A DNA stretch of 16,064 nucleotides. Source: JBDTMC01 sp039934475 (GTDB lineage Bacteria; Acidobacteriota; Terriglobia; Bryobacterales; Bryobacteraceae). Numbering within the stretch: the first letter of the stretch is position 1; each line of letters begins with the position of its first letter. Both the position numbers and the translations under genes were made by a program. The stretch covers positions 1-16,064 of the forward strand of contig JBDTMC010000145.1 of the NCBI GenBank assembly GCA_039934475.1, given 5' to 3'. This document shows positions 13,886 through 16,064 of this stretch, one piece after another. Under the pieces are notes generated by a model. The model did no database searches. It was not told the origin of the DNA and saw only the letters and a program-made list of their open reading frames with translations.

Positions 13886-14215
13886 ATGAAGCGGTTTATT
13901 CTTTGGGACTACAAGCGCGCCAGCTGGCAGTATGACGTCATGGTGGCGCTCATTCTGGCTTTCATCTTCCTCACGCCGAGGGAGCTGTTTCGCGATCAGC
14001 CCCGCGGCGGCAGTATCGTTATGCTGCCTGCTGAGAATGGCTCAAACGTGTTTTGGTTGGAACCGGATCTAATGTCTGGTTTGAGCGGCGAAGAACGTTT
14101 TGAGCGCGCCAAATCCATGTTTCGCTCCCAAAAACGGCTCGACTTGGTGCGTTTGGAGCCGATATTCGACGCCGAACAAGAAATCCGCGGATACATGGCG
14201 TACACCAAGCCATGA
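13886..14215 (+). CDS. Small single-pass membrane protein of unknown function
   Basis: A 109-residue protein I do not recognise. A basic N-terminus (MKRFILWDYKRASW) leads into one hydrophobic segment (about residues 17-31, YDVMVALILAFIFLTP), then a soluble part of ~75 residues with mixed charge, including SGEERFERAKSMFRSQKRLD and IFDAEQEIRGYMAY. The topology fits an N-in, C-out membrane-anchored protein. No cysteine or catalytic motif is seen. The start lacks a good ribosome site. The LolA-like gene follows by 24 bases, so they are probably co-transcribed and may share an envelope role. Confidence 0.72.
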   Translation: MKRFILWDYKRASWQYDVMVALILAFIFLTPRELFRDQPRGGSIVMLPAENGSNVFWLEPDLMSGLSGEERFERAKSMFRSQKRLDLVRLEPIFDAEQEIRGYMAYTKP

Positions 14216-14239
14216 CGGCTCCTACGGAGATTCATCGAC

Positions 14240-14917
14240 ATGTTAACTGTGTTTAGGTCGGCCGGGTTGGCCGTTTGCCTCCTCTCATCCGTCCTTGCCG
14301 CCGACCTGGAGTCCGTGCTTGCGCGGATGGACCAGTCCGCGCGGGAGTTCCGATCCCTGTCGGCCACGTTGAAGAAGACTACCTTTACGTCTGTCCTCAA
14401 CGAAAGCTCTGTCGAGGAAGGCATTATCCTTGTCCGCCGGCCCAGCCTCAAGGATCTTCGGATGCTGATTGACTTCAAACAGCCAGACGTGAAGTCGGTC
14501 GCCTACGCCAATAAGAAGTGGCAAATCTACTACCCGAAGATCAATACGGTCCAGGAATACGATTTTGGCAAGCAAGGTGCTCTTGTAGATCAGGCCCTAC
14601 TGCTCGGTTTTGGAACCGCTGTGGCCGACCTTAAAAATGGCTACAACCTAAAGTATCTGGGCGAAGATGCCGTTGATGGGCACAAGACTGCGCATTTGGA
14701 ACTCATCCCGAAGGCCCCTGAGGCCCGCGAACATTTCACTCGCGTCGAATTGTGGATCGCCGAAGCGGGCCATCCCGTGCAGCAAAAGGTGGTGCAGCCA
14801 TCGAAGGACTATTTCCTCGTCACCTACAGCGACATGAAGCTGAATCCAAACCTCGACGTGGAGAGTCTAAAACTTAAGCTGCCAAAGGGTGTGAAAAAGG
14901 AATACCCACAGCGCTAG
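14240..14917 (+). CDS. LolA-like periplasmic outer-membrane lipoprotein carrier
   Basis: A 225-residue exported protein of the LolA/LolB fold, which shuttles lipids or lipoproteins across the periplasm. Residues 1-21 form a signal peptide (LAVCLLSSVLAA). Family-like segments are LESVLARMDQSAREFRSLSA after the signal, the strand pattern GIILVRRPSLKDLRMLI and KKWQIYYPKINTVQEYDF, and later VELWIAEAGHPVQQKVVQ. The cysteine in the signal region is not in a proper lipobox, so it is more likely soluble than lipid-anchored. CGGAGA (14225-14230) is a good ribosome site 9 bases before the ATG. No lolCDE or ftsK lies next to it, so it may serve the adjacent acyltransferase rather than general Lol transport. 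Confidence 0.8.
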   Translation: MLTVFRSAGLAVCLLSSVLAADLESVLARMDQSAREFRSLSATLKKTTFTSVLNESSVEEGIILVRRPSLKDLRMLIDFKQPDVKSVAYANKKWQIYYPKINTVQEYDFGKQGALVDQALLLGFGTAVADLKNGYNLKYLGEDAVDGHKTAHLELIPKAPEAREHFTRVELWIAEAGHPVQQKVVQPSKDYFLVTYSDMKLNPNLDVESLKLKLPKGVKKEYPQR

Positions 14918-14938
14918 CTCACCCCCCAAAACATATCA

Positions 14939-16064
14939 ATGGCATTAGCAGTACCAAAGTCAGGCAGTAGCCGTCTCGGTTTCCTCGATTGGACCCGCGG
15001 TCTTGCAGCAGTAATCATGTTGCAAGGGCATGTTTTCCACTCCTTCACCACGAAGAACCTGCGCGATTCCGGCCCCTATGTGCTGTCGCAGTTCATCGGT
15101 GGCATCACCCCCGCTGTCTTCCTGTTCCTCACTGGCGTGACCCTGGCCTTCCTCATGGAGAGCCGGGAAAAGCAGGGCGTAGGCCCTTTGGGGCGTGTGC
15201 TCGCCACGTTTGGACGCGCCCGCTACCTAGCCGTCATTGCGATCCTCTTCCGCTTACAACTCTGTTTGTTTGGATATCCGTGGACCAACTGGACGGATGT
15301 GTTCAAAGTAGACATCCTCAACAGCATGGCGCTCGCCGTGGCTGTCATGGCCCTCTTTGCGGCCATCCCGGCCTCCGCGCGTGTTCGAGCCGCCGGACTC
15401 GCCGGGCTCGCCATCGCAGCCGTTTCGCCGCTGGTTTCCATGGCCGGTGTGACTTGGATGCACCCGTTTGTGGCCAGCTATTTTGTCCCCGACTACAACC
15501 AGTTCAGCTTCTTCCCCTGGGCCGCCTTCGTCGCATTTGGCGTCTCCGCCGGAACCCTATTGCGGATTCTGGACAAGGAAGCGCTCCCGCGAATTATGCA
15601 ATGGTCGGCGGTCTCTGGTTTCGGCTTGATCTTCATCGGGCAGTACTTCGGCAACCTGCCGTACTCGTTCTACGACAAATCCGAATTCTGGCTCAATAGC
15701 CCGGCGCTGATCGTCATCAAACTTGGCGTCATTCTGGTAATTGCCGCTGCCGCCTATCTCTGGAATCTCCAGCCGGCCGTCCGGGAATGGAGTTGGATCC
15801 GCCAGTTGGGAACTACCTCGCTCATCGTCTATTGGGTTCATATCGAACTGGTCTACGGACGCTGGTTCGGCTTCTGGAAGGAGTCGCTGACGGGCATGCA
15901 GTGCGCGGCAGCGTCGGTTTTTCTGATCGTGTGCATGGTGATGCACGCCTACAAATTCGCGGATACGGTCAAACACCACCACGGTATCGGTCATGGAATA
16001 AGCCATAACGGTGAGAATAGCCGCTATAAATGCCTGGTCAATTTCGAGCGAGAAAGGAAGCACC
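14939..16064 (+). CDS. Multi-pass membrane acyltransferase (DUF1624/OpgC-like), 3' end chimeric
   Basis: A polytopic membrane protein of the heparan-alpha-glucosaminide/OpgC acyltransferase group, which acylates sugars or glycans at the membrane. The family opening is seen in SRLGFLDWTRGLAAVIMLQG followed by HVFHSF (conserved His), then GGITPAVFLFLTGVTLAFLM and roughly nine further hydrophobic segments, with DILNSMALA and LGTTSLIVYWVHIELVYG late in the chain. The ATG at 14939 lies 21 bases after the LolA-like stop, without a clear ribosome site. The frame stays open to the window end, but only codons up to about 15950 look genuine. The remaining ~37 codons are antisense to a SecF fragment. 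The natural C-terminus and stop are therefore missing, probably by only a few residues. Confidence 0.78.
   Translation, partial: MALAVPKSGSSRLGFLDWTRGLAAVIMLQGHVFHSFTTKNLRDSGPYVLSQFIGGITPAVFLFLTGVTLAFLMESREKQGVGPLGRVLATFGRARYLAVIAILFRLQLCLFGYPWTNWTDVFKVDILNSMALAVAVMALFAAIPASARVRAAGLAGLAIAAVSPLVSMAGVTWMHPFVASYFVPDYNQFSFFPWAAFVAFGVSAGTLLRILDKEALPRIMQWSAVSGFGLIFIGQYFGNLPYSFYDKSEFWLNSPALIVIKLGVILVIAAAAYLWNLQPAVREWSWIRQLGTTSLIVYWVHIELVYGRWFGFWKESLTGMQCAAASVFLIVCMVMHAYKFADTVKHHHGIGHGISHNGENSRYKCLVNFERERKH
15953..16064 (-). pseudogene. SecF (SecDF) fragment, Bacteroidota-like, broken off at the acyltransferase
   Basis: Read leftward from the window end, the minus strand encodes LPFSLEIDQAFIAAILTV and then MAYSMTDTVVVFDRIREF, an unmistakable SecF transmembrane segment of the protein-export SecDF complex. 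The LPFSLEIDQAFIAAILTV wording is like that of Bacteroidota fused SecDF proteins. After REF the frame continues only as antisense of the acyltransferase, and the two last SecF membrane helices are absent. The segment is about 49% GC by hand count, lower than its surroundings. It is listed as a broken gene; an assembly join is more likely than a true pseudogene. Confidence 0.8.

Noticed and set aside
15557..16063. A 168-residue minus-strand protein starting with the SecF segment
   Set aside because: Only the first ~37 residues are SecF; the rest is antisense of the acyltransferase, so the whole is not a real protein.

Overview
The window looks like a chromosomal segment of an Acidobacteriota member, probably close to Solibacter/Bryobacter. 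This is inferred from the protein style and moderately high GC, not from a search. Pointers are a TonB-family protein carrying the acidobacterial 'P-K-L-P-P-L-E-x-T-S-x-P' motif, an anti-sigma-like protein opening with 'GGYATGTLTEAEKAELF', and long antisense open frames typical of GC-rich codon use. There are no RNA genes, IS elements, CRISPR arrays or phage genes, and no gene-free stretch reaches 300 bases.

Left part (1-5380): a partial fliM (minus, cut by the window edge) diverges from mtaB (plus). mtaB ends 3 bp from a convergent minus-strand pair, cysE followed by a small secreted metzincin, joined by a TAATG overlap. A strong symmetric hairpin terminator separates cysE from an upstream TonB-family gene with an unusual triple N-terminal repeat. 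Middle part (4742-7577): a minus-strand housekeeping run scpB - rluB-like - CoA-binding protein - secreted unknown, with junctions of 0 to 8 nt or overlaps, so probably one operon.

Centre-right (7685-11589, minus): an ECF-type sigma factor, a single-pass anti-sigma-like protein (ATGA overlap) and a large secreted VIT/vWA protein with a perfect AGGAGGA ribosome site. This appears to be a cell-surface regulatory module. The anti-sigma protein and the vWA protein share a near-identical Gly/Val decapeptide. Diverging from the sigma gene is a Fur-family regulator, coupled by ATGA to an FHA-GAF-PP2C (RsbU-like) phosphatase.

Right end (13886-16064, plus): a small one-TM protein, a LolA-like periplasmic lipoprotein carrier and a multi-pass acyltransferase of the DUF1624/OpgC type may form an envelope module. 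The last ~110 bases do not belong to the rest. On the minus strand they encode a Bacteroidota-style SecF segment that breaks off inside the end of the acyltransferase. GC there is about 49% by hand count. This is most likely an assembly chimera at a contig end.

The best candidates for new biology are the ECF/anti-sigma/VIT-vWA module, the triple-repeat TonB protein and the Fur/RsbU-like coupling.
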